Source: Gulosibacter molinativorax (lineage in GTDB: Bacteria; Actinomycetota; Actinomycetes; Actinomycetales; Microbacteriaceae). From it: a stretch of 64,000 bases of DNA. Below, piece by piece: positions 1-9,241 of this stretch (position 1 is its first letter; the number at the start of each line of letters is the position of its first letter). Location of the stretch: the NCBI RefSeq assembly GCF_003010915.2, contig NZ_CP028426.1, positions 1,798,001-1,862,000 of the forward strand, read 5' to 3'. The notes beneath the pieces are model-generated. The model was not told the DNA's origin. It searched no databases and saw only the letters and a list, made by a program, of their open reading frames with translations. The translations under genes and the position numbers were made by a program.

Positions 1-1
1 G

Positions 2-238
2 CTCGGCGTCGTGATTCGCGGTGGCACACCGCACTTCGACTTCGTGTGCACCGCCGCGACCGACGGGCTGAACCGCGTCGCGCTCGAGACGGGCATCCCG
101 GTCGGCTTCGGGCTACTCACTTGCGATGACGAGCAGCAGGCACTCGAACGCTCGGGGATGCCCGGTTCGAGCGAGGACAAAGGTGCCGAGGCCGCGCAGG
201 CCGCGATCGCGACGGTGCGCGCCCTCGCCGATTGGTAG
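2..238 (+). CDS. ribH: 6,7-dimethyl-8-ribityllumazine synthase, C-terminal part
   Basis: Partial gene whose 5' end lies left of the window; the frame is open from base 2. RibH makes 6,7-dimethyl-8-ribityllumazine from 5-amino-6-ribitylamino-uracil and 3,4-dihydroxy-2-butanone 4-phosphate, the penultimate riboflavin step, in the cytosol. The visible 79 residues contain the family's [10 protein letters not shown] segment, then a [12 protein letters not shown] strand and an ERSG...KGAEAA helix, where lumazine synthases have the conserved Arg and Lys of the active site. The protein ends at ALADW, a usual C-terminus. Other rib genes would be expected to the left. The inverted repeats just downstream may terminate the transcript. 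Confidence 0.93.
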   Translation, partial: LGVVIRGGTPHFDFVCTAATDGLNRVALETGIPVGFGLLTCDDEQQALERSGMPGSSEDKGAEAAQAAIATVRALADW

Positions 239-326
239 GTGAGGCTGGCTGGTGCCGCGTTGAGCGTTCGCGCTCGGTTGCGATTGCCGTTGGCGCGCAA
301 CCTGAGCCAGCCCACTCATTGCCGTT

Positions 327-452
327 AGCGCTTGCCATTGCCCGTCGACAGGCAATGCTGAGCGCTGCCTGCAACACATGCAAACGCGCCCATTGCCGGT
401 AACGCTCACCCTTGCTCAAGTGCGGGCAGGGGTGAGCGCTAGCGGCAATGGG
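327..452. repeat. Two intergenic inverted repeats after ribH
   Basis: Two hairpin-forming inverted repeats share words such as CATTGCC and GCGCT. The first pairs 327-342 with 351-366 (outer AGCGCT, inner CATTGCC/GGCAATG). The second is longer: 389-398 (CCCATTGCCG) pairs with 443-452, and the pairing continues inward through a CGCTCACCC/GGGTGAGCG block with isolated mismatches, about 27 bp of stem. No T-run follows either one. They sit between converging genes and could terminate transcription or be REP-like palindromes. No gene is visible in 239-471. Confidence 0.6.
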
Positions 453-471
453 GACGCGGCCGGGTGCGCGA

Positions 472-960
472 CTATGCCTTGCGGACGAGCACCGCGAGGC
501 CCGTGATGAGATCCGCCGGGTCCATTTCGGGGGTCGGCTCGGTGTCGTAGGCCTCCCAGTACGGCATGAGCAGCTCGTAGCCCTCGGCCTTCACTGCCTC
601 GAGGAATTCACCCCACGCATCCCCGAGTCCGTCGTAGCGGCCCTGGTACTTGGTGATCGCGAGTTTTCCTGCTGGGAGCTCTGACGGGATGATCGTCACG
701 TCACCGACGACGTGCTCCGCTGCGAGCGACTCGGCGACCGCGAAGCCCACCTCGACGTCGACCGTCGCGCCGAACTCGGTGTCGTATCGCGAGAACGCGG
801 GCCCGGTCGGCGTGAATACGCCGGACTGGATGGCGCTGCCCAGTGCCGTGAAGGACGAATCCATGAGTGGCGCCATGCTGTTCGTCGGCTGCGCTTCGCT
901 GCGGACGACCGCGGTCGGGCTCCCCGGGAAGTCGATGAATTCAATCGCGGACAGTGACAT
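472..960 (-). CDS. GyrI-like small-molecule-binding (effector-binding) domain protein
   Basis: A 162-residue single-domain protein resembling the GyrI-like/AraC effector-binding fold (SHS2 duplication). Supporting features are the SRYDTEFGATVDVEVGF strand pair, a KLAITKYQGRYDGLGDAWGEF segment (the usual 'x-Y-x-G-x-Y-x-x-L' signature), and the acidic PYWEAYDTEPTPEMDP C-terminus typical of these domains. There is no DNA-binding domain, signal peptide or membrane segment. Family members bind amphipathic small molecules, and some inhibit gyrase or hydrolyse cyclopropanoid toxins; the ligand here is unknown. It lies 86 bp downstream of a same-length paralogue on the same strand, so the two arose by tandem duplication. 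Confidence 0.75.
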   Translation of the reverse strand: MSLSAIEFIDFPGSPTAVVRSEAQPTNSMAPLMDSSFTALGSAIQSGVFTPTGPAFSRYDTEFGATVDVEVGFAVAESLAAEHVVGDVTIIPSELPAGKLAITKYQGRYDGLGDAWGEFLEAVKAEGYELLMPYWEAYDTEPTPEMDPADLITGLAVLVRKA

Positions 961-984
961 GCGTGCTCCTTATATATTGCGTTT

Positions 985-1039
985 CGATACGACCTGCGGC
1001 CTACTCAACGATCGATACGACCTGCGGCCTACTCAACGA
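985..1039. repeat. Tandem 27-bp repeat of the CTACTCAA/CGATACG family
   Basis: Two exact 27-bp copies (985-1011 and 1013-1039) separated by one base. Each begins CGATACGACC and ends CCTACTCAACGA. The same words recur, in various orientations, between genes near 31.5, 62.1 and 63.3 kb. It fills most of the gap between the two GyrI-like paralogues. Confidence 0.8.
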
Positions 1040-1046
1040 GGGCTAC

Positions 1047-1535
1047 TTAAACGGGAGCTGACATCTCGGTGCGCAGGCGCTCGGGGTCGGTGCCGGGGCC
1101 CGGGGTGACGAGGTAGCTCTCCCAGTATGGCTTGCGTGGCGTCCGGCCGGATCGCTCGAGGTCGCCCAGGAACTCCTGCCACACATCCGCCAGCTCGGAG
1201 TACGGGCCGACGTGAATCGCACGCGCAACCTCGCCACCCGGCAGCTCGCCCGCCTCGATCGTGACGCCGTTGAACTCGAGGTTCTCTTCGAGCGCGGCCA
1301 GAAGCGGAATCCCCGCCTCGATCGTCACGTCGCCCTCGAGCTCGGTGTCGTAGCGGCTGTATGCCGGTCCGTCCGGGGCTATCGCCGCCGCATCCACCGC
1401 CGCGCGAAGCACCGTGAACGCCGAATCAAGGAACCGAATCATGTCTTCCACCGGAACGCCCTCACCGCGAACCACCGCGGTGTGCTGGGTCTTGAGCCGC
1501 ACAAACTCAGGTGCGGTTGCCAATTGCTCTGCCAT
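1047..1535 (-). CDS. GyrI-like small-molecule-binding domain protein (paralogue)
   Basis: A 162-residue paralogue of the gene downstream, with the same block order: SRYDTELEGDVTIEAGI, then ARAIHVGPYSELADVWQEF, then PYWESYLVTPGPGTDP. The start is placed at the ATG giving MAEQLATAPEF. An in-frame start at 1568 would add 11 residues not matched in the neighbour. It is predicted to be a cytosolic stand-alone effector-binding domain, with no helix-turn-helix. It follows smc on the same strand by about 50 bp and may be read through from it. Function beyond ligand binding cannot be assigned from sequence. Confidence 0.75.
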   Translation of the reverse strand: MAEQLATAPEFVRLKTQHTAVVRGEGVPVEDMIRFLDSAFTVLRAAVDAAAIAPDGPAYSRYDTELEGDVTIEAGIPLLAALEENLEFNGVTIEAGELPGGEVARAIHVGPYSELADVWQEFLGDLERSGRTPRKPYWESYLVTPGPGTDPERLRTEMSAPV

Positions 1536-1583
1536 TGCGACTCCCTCGTCGAAAAGAACTAGTGCCAACCATGGTAGGCCTGA

Positions 1584-4500
1584 CTACTCGCGAACACGCT
1601 GACCAACCACGGTCGAAACACCGTCGCGATGCATCGACACCCCGTACAGCGCATCCGCGATTTCCATCGTGCGCTTCTGGTGCGTGATCACGATCAGCTG
1701 GCTTGATTCGCGCAGGCTCTCGAACACCTCGAGAAGGCGCCCGAGGTTGGCATCGTCGAGCGCGGCCTCGACCTCATCCATGATGTAGAAGGGGCTTGGT
1801 CGCGCCTTGAAAATCGCGACGAGCAGGGCGACCGCCGCGAGCGACCGTTCTCCACCCGACAGCAGCGAAAGCTTGTCAATCTTCTTCCCCGCGGGCTTTA
1901 CCGCCACTTCAATGCCCGTCGCGAGCATATTCATGGGGTCGGTGAGGGAAATATCCCCACTGCCGCCCGGGAACAGCACCGGAAACACCTCGTGGAAGGC
2001 CTCGCGGGTGTCCTCGAACGCCTCGGCGAAGACGGTGCGCATCCGCTCATCGATGTCCGACACGATCTTCATGAGGTCGGCGCGGGTGGTTTCGAGGTCG
2101 GAGAGCTGCTCGTTCAGGTACGCGTGGCGCTGCTCGAGCGCCGAGAACTCCTCGAGCGCGAGCGGGTTGATGCGCCCGAGCTGCGACATCTGCTTTTCCG
2201 CTTCTTTGAGCCGGCGCTGCTGCTCGGCACGATCAAAGTCTTCGTCGGGACCAAACTCGTCGAGCAGCACGGCCTCAACAAGCGACAACTCACTCGCCGC
2301 CCGCTCGAGCAGATTCGTGAGCTGCATCTTGCGCTCGTACATTTGCAGCTCGAGGGCATGGACGTCCTCGGTGATCACGTTCAACCGCTTCCGCAACTGC
2401 GCCTCTTGCTCGCGCAGGTCGAGCAGTTCCTTATCCTGGGCCGCGCGCTGCTGCTCGGCCTTCGCGAGCTCGGCGCGGGCCTCGGTCAGGCTGCGATCGA
2501 TCGACTCGAGCAGCTGCGGGATGCGCGCAATCACGCCCAGCACCCGCTCGTGTTCCGCACGCCGCAGCACCGTCTCGCGGGCAGCCTTGTCGGCCGCCTC
2601 GCGCTCGGCCTCGCGCTTACGCTCGAGTTCACCGATGCGCAGCTGTTCGGACCGCAGCCGCTCGCGGAGGGTCTCGACCGCAAGCCGCGCCTCGACCTCG
2701 GCCTCCCGCCGCGATTCAACCGCGGCCGCGAAGTCGCCTCGCTTCGAGCCGTCGAAAAACGGCCGCGGCTGCGACTCGTGGATCTCGAGCTCGGACTTCG
2801 CCTTCGCCGCGCGTTCCTCGGTCTCGCCGATGGTTTGGGATGCGAGCTCCCGCGACTTCTCGGCGCGGCCCAGTTCCGCCTTGGCTGACTCGACCCGCGA
2901 GCGCGCGCGGTTGAGCGCCTCCCGCCTCGCGGCAAGCTCGGCGTCGAAGCCGCGCAGGTCCGCGAGCGCGGCCTCGGCCGCGGCCTTCGCCGCCTTTAAG
3001 GATGCGCGGCACTCGCCTCGTGCGATCGACCGCGCGTCGAGCTGCTCCGTGACTCGCGCGACCTCGCTCGCCGCGAGGTCACGCTCGGCGAGAAGCTCGA
3101 TTCGGCTCGCACCGCCCGCGTCCCTGTCGGCACCGCTCGTCGCGGTCAGCGTGCTCGCCGTGAGGACCGCGCCGTCGCGACTCGCGACCACGGCGCCGTG
3201 CGGAAGTTCCCGGAGCAAGGTTCGCGCCGCATCGCGATCCGGCAGCTCGTCCACGATCGCCGTGCGCGAGAGCGCCGTTACGATCGCGGGCACGCCACGA
3301 ACGAGATCCGCTGCGAGTTTCACCGAAATGCCAGCCGCCGCACCCGCGCGAGCCACCGCATCCGCAAACACCGAATCGGCCTCTGCGCCTGCGAACTCCG
3401 CGACGAGCTCGACCCGCCCATCCACCTTCGCGCTGGCCATGAGCCCAAACGCGACCTCGTCGGATGAGGTGAGCACCGCATCCGCCGTCGCGCCGAGAGC
3501 CGCTGAGATCGCCGTCTCGAAACCACGCTCCACTCGGAGCTTGTCGCTGACGCGGCCGATCACCCCGTCCGGCGCGCTCGCGAGCAGCGCCTGCGCGCCG
3601 TCGCGAACCTCCGAGGCGAGCGAGAGCGCCTTGCGCCGGGCGTCAAGCGAATCGCGCTCGCGCTCAAGGTCGTGAATCTCGTCGCGCAGCTCATCCATCG
3701 CGGCCTGCTCGCTCGTGACGAGATCCTGCGCCTGCGCGTACCGATCATCGAGCCCCGAGGAGTCGACCTCCCCGGCCTCGGCCTCGCTCTCGACCTCCAC
3801 GAGCTCCTGCTCCGCGGTCTTGAGCCGATCGGCGGCCGAGCGCAGCGTGTTCTCGCTGCGAAGCACCTCGCCGCGCACCGCCGCGAGCCGCTGGGCCGCC
3901 GCATCCGCCTTGCCCTTGAGCTCGGTCGTGCGCAGGTCGTGCTGTGAGAGAAGCGCCGACTGGGCCGAGATCTCGCGATCGAGCGCATCCAGCTCCTGGC
4001 GGGCCGACGCGGTCGCCGCCTGCGCTGCCGTCCACGCCGACTCCGCGGTCGCGCCGCGCTGCTCGAGATCGCTGACCTCTTCGCGCACCGCGGCGATGTC
4101 CGCATCCGAGACCGTTACCGACAGCGCCGGTTCCTCGAGCCGCGCGCGGAGCATCGACTCGCGCTGCCCTGCGAGCATCTGGAAGTTCCGCAGGCGCTCA
4201 CGCGCGCTCTCGAGATCGAACGCCACCCGCCGCGCCTGATCCACCGCATCCCCTCGCTGCGCCTGCTGCAGCTGCTCGATTCGCAGCAGCGACTGGTCGA
4301 GCTTCTCCTGCAGCACAAGTCGCTCGGTCGAGCGCTCCTGTTCGGTCGCGGATGCGCGGCGCAGGTGATCGCGCAGGCTCACGGCCTCGTCGGCATAGAG
4401 TCGCGCCTTCGCATCCCGCACGATCGCAGCGATGCCCTGTGCCTTGCGGGCGACCTCGGCCTGGCGTCCGAGCGGCTTCAGCTGTCGCCGCACCTCGGCG

Positions 4501-5084
4501 ACGAGGTCGCGCAGGCGCTGGAGGTTCTGCTCCATGCCCTCGAGCTTGCGCACCGTCTTTTCCTTGCGGCGGCGGTGCTTCAGGATGCCCGCGGCCTCCT
4601 CGATAAACCCGCGGCGCTCCTCCGGCGTCGCGCGCAGCACGGTGTCGAGGCGCCCCTGGCCGACGATCACGTGCATCTCGCGGCCGAGGCCGGAGTCGCT
4701 CAGCAGCTCCTGCACATCCAGCAGCCGCACCTGCTCGCCGTTGATGGCGTACTCGCTGCCGCCCGCGCGGAACAGCGTGCGCTTGATCGTCACCTCGGTG
4801 TAGTCGATCGGCAGCGCGCCGTCGGCGTTGTCGATCGTGAGCGCGACCTCCGCGCGGCCCAGCGGCCCGCGCGTCGCGGTGCCAGCGAAGATGACGTCCT
4901 CCATCTTCCCGCCGCGCAGCGTCTTCGCGCCCTGCTCCCCCATGACCCAGGCCAGCGCATCCACGACATTCGATTTGCCGGAACCGTTCGGCCCGACCAC
5001 GCACGTGACGCCCGGTTCAAACTCAAGCGTCGTCGGTTTCGCGAACGACTTAAACCCCTTGAGCGTCAGGCTCTTCAGGTGCAT
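1584..5084 (-). CDS. smc: Chromosome segregation protein SMC
   Basis: An 1166-residue SMC ATPase, normal length for the bacterial family. The N-terminal head has the Walker A GPNGSGKSNVVDAL near residue 33. Two long Ala/Glu/Arg-rich coiled coils flank a hinge around residues 500-660. The C-terminal head has the signature LSGGERSLAAVALL and Walker B FYIMDEVEAALDD. With ScpA and ScpB it would form the condensin complex that loads at parS and organises the chromosome. In many actinobacteria smc directly follows mutM; here the two keep the same strand and order but are separated by about 10.8 kb of accessory genes. The expected downstream ftsY is absent, replaced by GyrI-like genes. Confidence 0.98.
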   Translation of the reverse strand: MHLKSLTLKGFKSFAKPTTLEFEPGVTCVVGPNGSGKSNVVDALAWVMGEQGAKTLRGGKMEDVIFAGTATRGPLGRAEVALTIDNADGALPIDYTEVTIKRTLFRAGGSEYAINGEQVRLLDVQELLSDSGLGREMHVIVGQGRLDTVLRATPEERRGFIEEAAGILKHRRRKEKTVRKLEGMEQNLQRLRDLVAEVRRQLKPLGRQAEVARKAQGIAAIVRDAKARLYADEAVSLRDHLRRASATEQERSTERLVLQEKLDQSLLRIEQLQQAQRGDAVDQARRVAFDLESARERLRNFQMLAGQRESMLRARLEEPALSVTVSDADIAAVREEVSDLEQRGATAESAWTAAQAATASARQELDALDREISAQSALLSQHDLRTTELKGKADAAAQRLAAVRGEVLRSENTLRSAADRLKTAEQELVEVESEAEAGEVDSSGLDDRYAQAQDLVTSEQAAMDELRDEIHDLERERDSLDARRKALSLASEVRDGAQALLASAPDGVIGRVSDKLRVERGFETAISAALGATADAVLTSSDEVAFGLMASAKVDGRVELVAEFAGAEADSVFADAVARAGAAAGISVKLAADLVRGVPAIVTALSRTAIVDELPDRDAARTLLRELPHGAVVASRDGAVLTASTLTATSGADRDAGGASRIELLAERDLAASEVARVTEQLDARSIARGECRASLKAAKAAAEAALADLRGFDAELAARREALNRARSRVESAKAELGRAEKSRELASQTIGETEERAAKAKSELEIHESQPRPFFDGSKRGDFAAAVESRREAEVEARLAVETLRERLRSEQLRIGELERKREAEREAADKAARETVLRRAEHERVLGVIARIPQLLESIDRSLTEARAELAKAEQQRAAQDKELLDLREQEAQLRKRLNVITEDVHALELQMYERKMQLTNLLERAASELSLVEAVLLDEFGPDEDFDRAEQQRRLKEAEKQMSQLGRINPLALEEFSALEQRHAYLNEQLSDLETTRADLMKIVSDIDERMRTVFAEAFEDTREAFHEVFPVLFPGGSGDISLTDPMNMLATGIEVAVKPAGKKIDKLSLLSGGERSLAAVALLVAIFKARPSPFYIMDEVEAALDDANLGRLLEVFESLRESSQLIVITHQKRTMEIADALYGVSMHRDGVSTVVGQRVRE

Positions 5085-5206
5085 GTCGTCGGCTTTCGCT
5101 CAGGTGAACAGGATGCTCAGAGCCTACCGGCGCGTCGCCCCGCCACCGGCCATTTCACGCCGCATTGCCCAGACCGGACTCACCTATGACCGGTACGATC
5201 TGCCCC

Positions 5207-5524
5207 ATGAGCACACCAACGACGACGCCACGCGAAGTGCTTCGCGCGCATCGGAACGAAATGATTGGTGTGCTCAAGGAATTCGGTGTCCGGAAGGCTG
5301 GACTGTTCGGTTCCACTGCTCGAGGTACTGACCGCCAAGGCTCTGATATTGACCTCATTGTTGAGTTTGCTGCGACATCGTCTCGAGACTTGGTCGGCCT
5401 TTCTTTGGCGCTTAGCGAATTAGCCGGAATTTCGGTCGATGTCGTAGACGCGGATCAGGTCATCGAACGATTCAAGAAGACCGGAATCGGCAGCTCCATA
5501 CTCCAGGACACGGTACCGTTTTGA
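5207..5524 (+). CDS. Minimal nucleotidyltransferase (MntA/Pol-beta-like)
   Basis: A 105-residue stand-alone nucleotidyltransferase domain. The signature is LFGSTARGTDRQGSDIDLIV: GS followed by the D-x-D metal-binding pair. A later SVDVVD strand supplies the usual third acidic residue. The family includes MntA antitoxins, which adenylylate a HEPN toxin (HepT), and other kanamycin-nucleotidyltransferase-like minimal proteins. The ATG at 5207 gives MSTPTTTPREV; an ATG at 5186 is possible. No clear Shine-Dalgarno is seen, so translation may be leaderless. Its stop overlaps the start of a short ORF that does not look like HepT, so the usual partner appears missing. Divergent from smc. Confidence 0.85.
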   Translation: MSTPTTTPREVLRAHRNEMIGVLKEFGVRKAGLFGSTARGTDRQGSDIDLIVEFAATSSRDLVGLSLALSELAGISVDVVDADQVIERFKKTGIGSSILQDTVPF

Positions 5525-5730
5525 CCACTACAACCCGTGAGGCAATTCTTGCGCTGGCTGAGGAACTACGCCGCAGAATCGCTTCCGAAAGAGGCTGCCG
5601 AATTCGATTCACGCAGCTGGTCACAAGAGCACCTTCGCGATCTCGAGTAATCCGACGACGTAACGACCCGACGCCGTTCGCGGGGCACGGCGCCGGGGGG
5701 AGAGATGGCCTTCCTACTACGCCTTCGTGA
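5521..5730 (+). CDS. Short ORF coupled to the nucleotidyltransferase, possibly frameshifted remnant
   Basis: A TTG start overlaps the nucleotidyltransferase stop by 4 bases, and the frame runs 69 codons. The first 20 residues (MTTTTREAILALAEELRRR) look like a genuine helix. After about codon 22 the sequence becomes Arg-rich and unconvincing. In the next frame the same DNA reads ...SLPKEAAEFDSRSWSQEHL..., ending at a stop at 5650, which looks more protein-like. This pattern suggests an old frameshift or a short partner gene. Its 3' end overlaps the convergent OsmC-type gene, which also argues that the full 69-codon reading is not real. I do not recognise a family. Confidence 0.3.
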   Translation: MTTTTREAILALAEELRRRIASERGCRIRFTQLVTRAPSRSRVIRRRNDPTPFAGHGAGGRDGLPTTPS

Positions 5731-6271
5731 CGGTCACCGAGACCGGGGTCGGGTTCGCGAACAGGTCAAATACGGGACAGCCCTCATCAACGGCCTTGCG
5801 GAGTTCCTCGTAGCGTTCCTGCGATTCTGGACCGGTCAGCTCGACGTTGAGCCGGATGTCACTGAAACCTGGGCGGACAGAAGCGTCCTTGCCGAGCAGT
5901 CGCGCCGCATCCAGATCGCCTTCCGCGGTGACCTTGATGTCGTCGACCTGAATGCCGAGGTTCTGGGCGTAGAGGCGGTACACGACGGTTTGGCAACCGA
6001 TGAGCGCGCCGAGCGCATACTCGACGGGGCTTGCCGCGACGTCGTCGCCCGCGAGCGCCTCCGGCTCGTCGATCACGAACTCATGACGTCCCGACGTAAC
6101 GCGGGTTGCGACCGATCCCTCACCCACGCCCGTGACTTTGTACGTGAGCTTCGAAGAGGATCGATTCATGTCGATGCGGTCGCTCCAGGCGGCCCCGGCC
6201 TCGGTCAGGCGAGCGGCGCGTTCTTCGGCGGTGATCTCGGGGATGTCGGTGGTTGCAGTCAATGTAGTCAT
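5717..6271 (-). CDS. OsmC family protein
   Basis: A 184-residue OsmC/Ohr-type protein. The family's two redox cysteines are visible in ALGALIGCQTVVYRLYAQ and in DEGCPVFDLF, the latter the usual C-terminal C-P motif. The domain starts with a SSKLTYKVTGVGEG strand and a short N-terminal extension. OsmC/Ohr proteins reduce organic or fatty-acid hydroperoxides with thiols; this one is closer to the general OsmC/YhfA type than to Ohr, so the substrate is uncertain. The start at 6271 gives MTTLTATTDIPE; a longer reading to 6649 is Arg-rich and overlaps another small gene. Cytosolic. Confidence 0.88.
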   Translation of the reverse strand: MTTLTATTDIPEITAEERAARLTEAGAAWSDRIDMNRSSSKLTYKVTGVGEGSVATRVTSGRHEFVIDEPEALAGDDVAASPVEYALGALIGCQTVVYRLYAQNLGIQVDDIKVTAEGDLDAARLLGKDASVRPGFSDIRLNVELTGPESQERYEELRKAVDEGCPVFDLFANPTPVSVTVTKA

Positions 6272-6326
6272 GGCCGCAACGCTATTGGCGGGCAAAACCG
6301 ATGTCACCACTTCGCGAAACGCGAGG

Positions 6327-6551
6327 TCACGTCGCGTCATCGCGCGTAACGTGTTCGCCAGGATGCATCGCTCGCGGGAACGAGGCGTCACGCTCCGCGC
6401 GCATGGACTCTGCGGCTGTTTCCCCGTTGTACTCACGCGGCTCGCGTGCCTCGAGACGTTTCTTGATTGCTTCAATAGTGGAATTCGAGGCCCGTCCGAG
6501 AAACTCATGTTGCGCACGGCCGCCCGCGTCGTTGCTCGGGAACGAAGACAT
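6327..6551 (-). CDS. Small charged hypothetical protein
   Basis: A 74-codon ORF upstream of the OsmC-type gene on the same strand, 55 bp away. It reads as a plausible small soluble protein with a long helix (TIEAIKKRLEAREPREYN) and a second amphipathic segment (ESMRAERDASF), ending GEHVTRDDAT. No transmembrane segment, cysteine pair or recognised motif is present, and there is no strong Shine-Dalgarno. It is the best explanation for the otherwise empty 6272-6653 gap. No function can be assigned. Confidence 0.5.
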   Translation of the reverse strand: MSSFPSNDAGGRAQHEFLGRASNSTIEAIKKRLEAREPREYNGETAAESMRAERDASFPRAMHPGEHVTRDDAT

Positions 6552-6653
6552 GCGTCAACGATAGTTTCATCAGATTTGCATGCCCTGAGTCGTTCTTGTT
6601 GTCGGCCTATGCTCGGCACCGCGCATCCGCTCGGAAACAAGGAGTCCATTTCA

Positions 6654-7082
6654 TTGCCCGCACGTACCAGCCGTTCGAGTGCTCATATCAAACTCAAGTG
6701 GGCGGCCTGGCTGCAGCTCGTGCAGGGTGTGCTGATGGAGGGCCTGCCGTTCCTCGGGCTCTTCGTGCTGCTCGCGCTCGACGTCGATGCGGGGATGCTC
6801 TCCCGCGGCTTCTCGTTCATCGTCCCGTTCTTCGACGATCACCTTTATCTCATGATGGCGATCAGCGGGGTCTTCGCGGCGCTGCGTGTAGTCGGCGCGG
6901 TCGGCGTGCTGCGAAATAGGATGTGGGGCTACTCGCTGTCGGTCATCAACTGTTCCGTGACCATCGCCCTGATGATCTTCATGCTCCCGGCGGGCATCCT
7001 GGACGGCCTGCTCTCGGGCACGGCCCTTGTGCTCCTCCTCATGGCTCGGCACGCCAGCGCGCCGATTCTCGAACAACGGTAA
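6654..7082 (+). CDS. Small four-helix membrane protein
   Basis: A 142-residue integral membrane protein of unknown function. The TTG start at 6654 is chosen because AAGGAG lies about 10 bases upstream and the protein then begins with a short basic segment (LPARTSRSSAHIKLK) before the first membrane helix. Four hydrophobic segments follow: LQLVQGVLMEGLPFLGLFV, a DDHLYLMMAISGVFAALRVV region, SVINCSVTIALMIFMLPAG and LLSGTALVLLLM. Longer in-frame readings back to 6132 overlap OsmC on the other strand and are not credible. Convergent with the CPBP protease gene. Confidence 0.75.
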   Translation: MPARTSRSSAHIKLKWAAWLQLVQGVLMEGLPFLGLFVLLALDVDAGMLSRGFSFIVPFFDDHLYLMMAISGVFAALRVVGAVGVLRNRMWGYSLSVINCSVTIALMIFMLPAGILDGLLSGTALVLLLMARHASAPILEQR

Positions 7083-7092
7083 GCGGCCACTC

Positions 7093-7920
7093 CTACTCCG
7101 CTTCAATAACCCCGGCGAGCTGCAGAATCGGGAACACGATGCCCGGCGACGAGAGCATGAAATTGATGATCCAGTGCGCGACCACGACCGGGAACAGGCG
7201 CCCCTGCCAACGCACGATCAACGCCGCGGCGGCTCCCCAGAGCGTGAAGGCCACCAGAAATACGAGCATGCCCGGGACCGTTGCGGCGAACGCCATGTGC
7301 TGCACGCCAAATACGAGCGAGGTCGCAATCACCGCCACGGCTCCACCTCGCCGACGCGCGATTCCGCTCATTGCGTAGCCGCGGTAGACGAGTTCCTCGG
7401 TCGGCGCATTGATGAGCATGAACGGGATGACCGACACGATTGCGATCACCAACAGCCAGGCTAGGCTAATTGCCGACTCGGCCTCGGGGTTCACGAAGAT
7501 CGTCTCGAACGCTGCGGGGGCATCCGCCCCGTACAACAGGAACACCGTGCCAGCGACCGCAACCGCGAACGGAACGTTCATCACGACGAGCCACAAAAGG
7601 CCCCAGAGAATGTCGCGACCGACCTTGCCGCGCCGGATGCCCAGCGCATCCCGCAGCGTCATCCCCTCGCGGCGATAGAGGCGACGCAGCAGCCACAGGC
7701 AGAGCAGGTTCACCGGCAGCAACCCGAGCGTCGCCCAGATCGTGCTCGGTGGGAAGCCCGTGGTGTCGAAGAGCCCCGCCAGCACGAGCCACGCCACGAC
7801 CGTGACGACCGCGATCGAACCAATTCGAACCGCGAGAATCCCCCACGCGAGCCCCTCGGCACCTACACCTGCCTGGGCATCACGATTCAATGCGGCATCG
7901 TCGCCAGTCGCGCTCGACAT
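7093..7920 (-). CDS. CPBP-family intramembrane glutamic endopeptidase
   Basis: A 275-residue polytopic membrane protein of the CAAX protease and bacteriocin-processing (CPBP/Abi) family. The three diagnostic motifs are in order: EELVYRG (EExxxR) after about residue 175, FGVQH (FxxxH), and HWIINF (HxxxN) near the C-terminus. Seven to eight hydrophobic segments are present. Bacterial members are implicated in bacteriocin self-immunity or membrane-protein maturation; the substrate cannot be told. It stands alone, convergent with the small membrane protein, with a roughly 300-bp gap to the divergent rhamnose operon. Confidence 0.9.
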   Translation of the reverse strand: MSSATGDDAALNRDAQAGVGAEGLAWGILAVRIGSIAVVTVVAWLVLAGLFDTTGFPPSTIWATLGLLPVNLLCLWLLRRLYRREGMTLRDALGIRRGKVGRDILWGLLWLVVMNVPFAVAVAGTVFLLYGADAPAAFETIFVNPEAESAISLAWLLVIAIVSVIPFMLINAPTEELVYRGYAMSGIARRRGGAVAVIATSLVFGVQHMAFAATVPGMLVFLVAFTLWGAAAALIVRWQGRLFPVVVAHWIINFMLSSPGIVFPILQLAGVIEAE

Positions 7921-9238
<1,318 letters not shown>

Positions 9239-9241
9239 CCG

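Noticed and set aside
1807..3675. 622-codon open frame opposite smc
   Set aside because: Ser/Arg/Ala-rich antisense shadow of the coiled-coil coding strand; smc itself is unmistakable.
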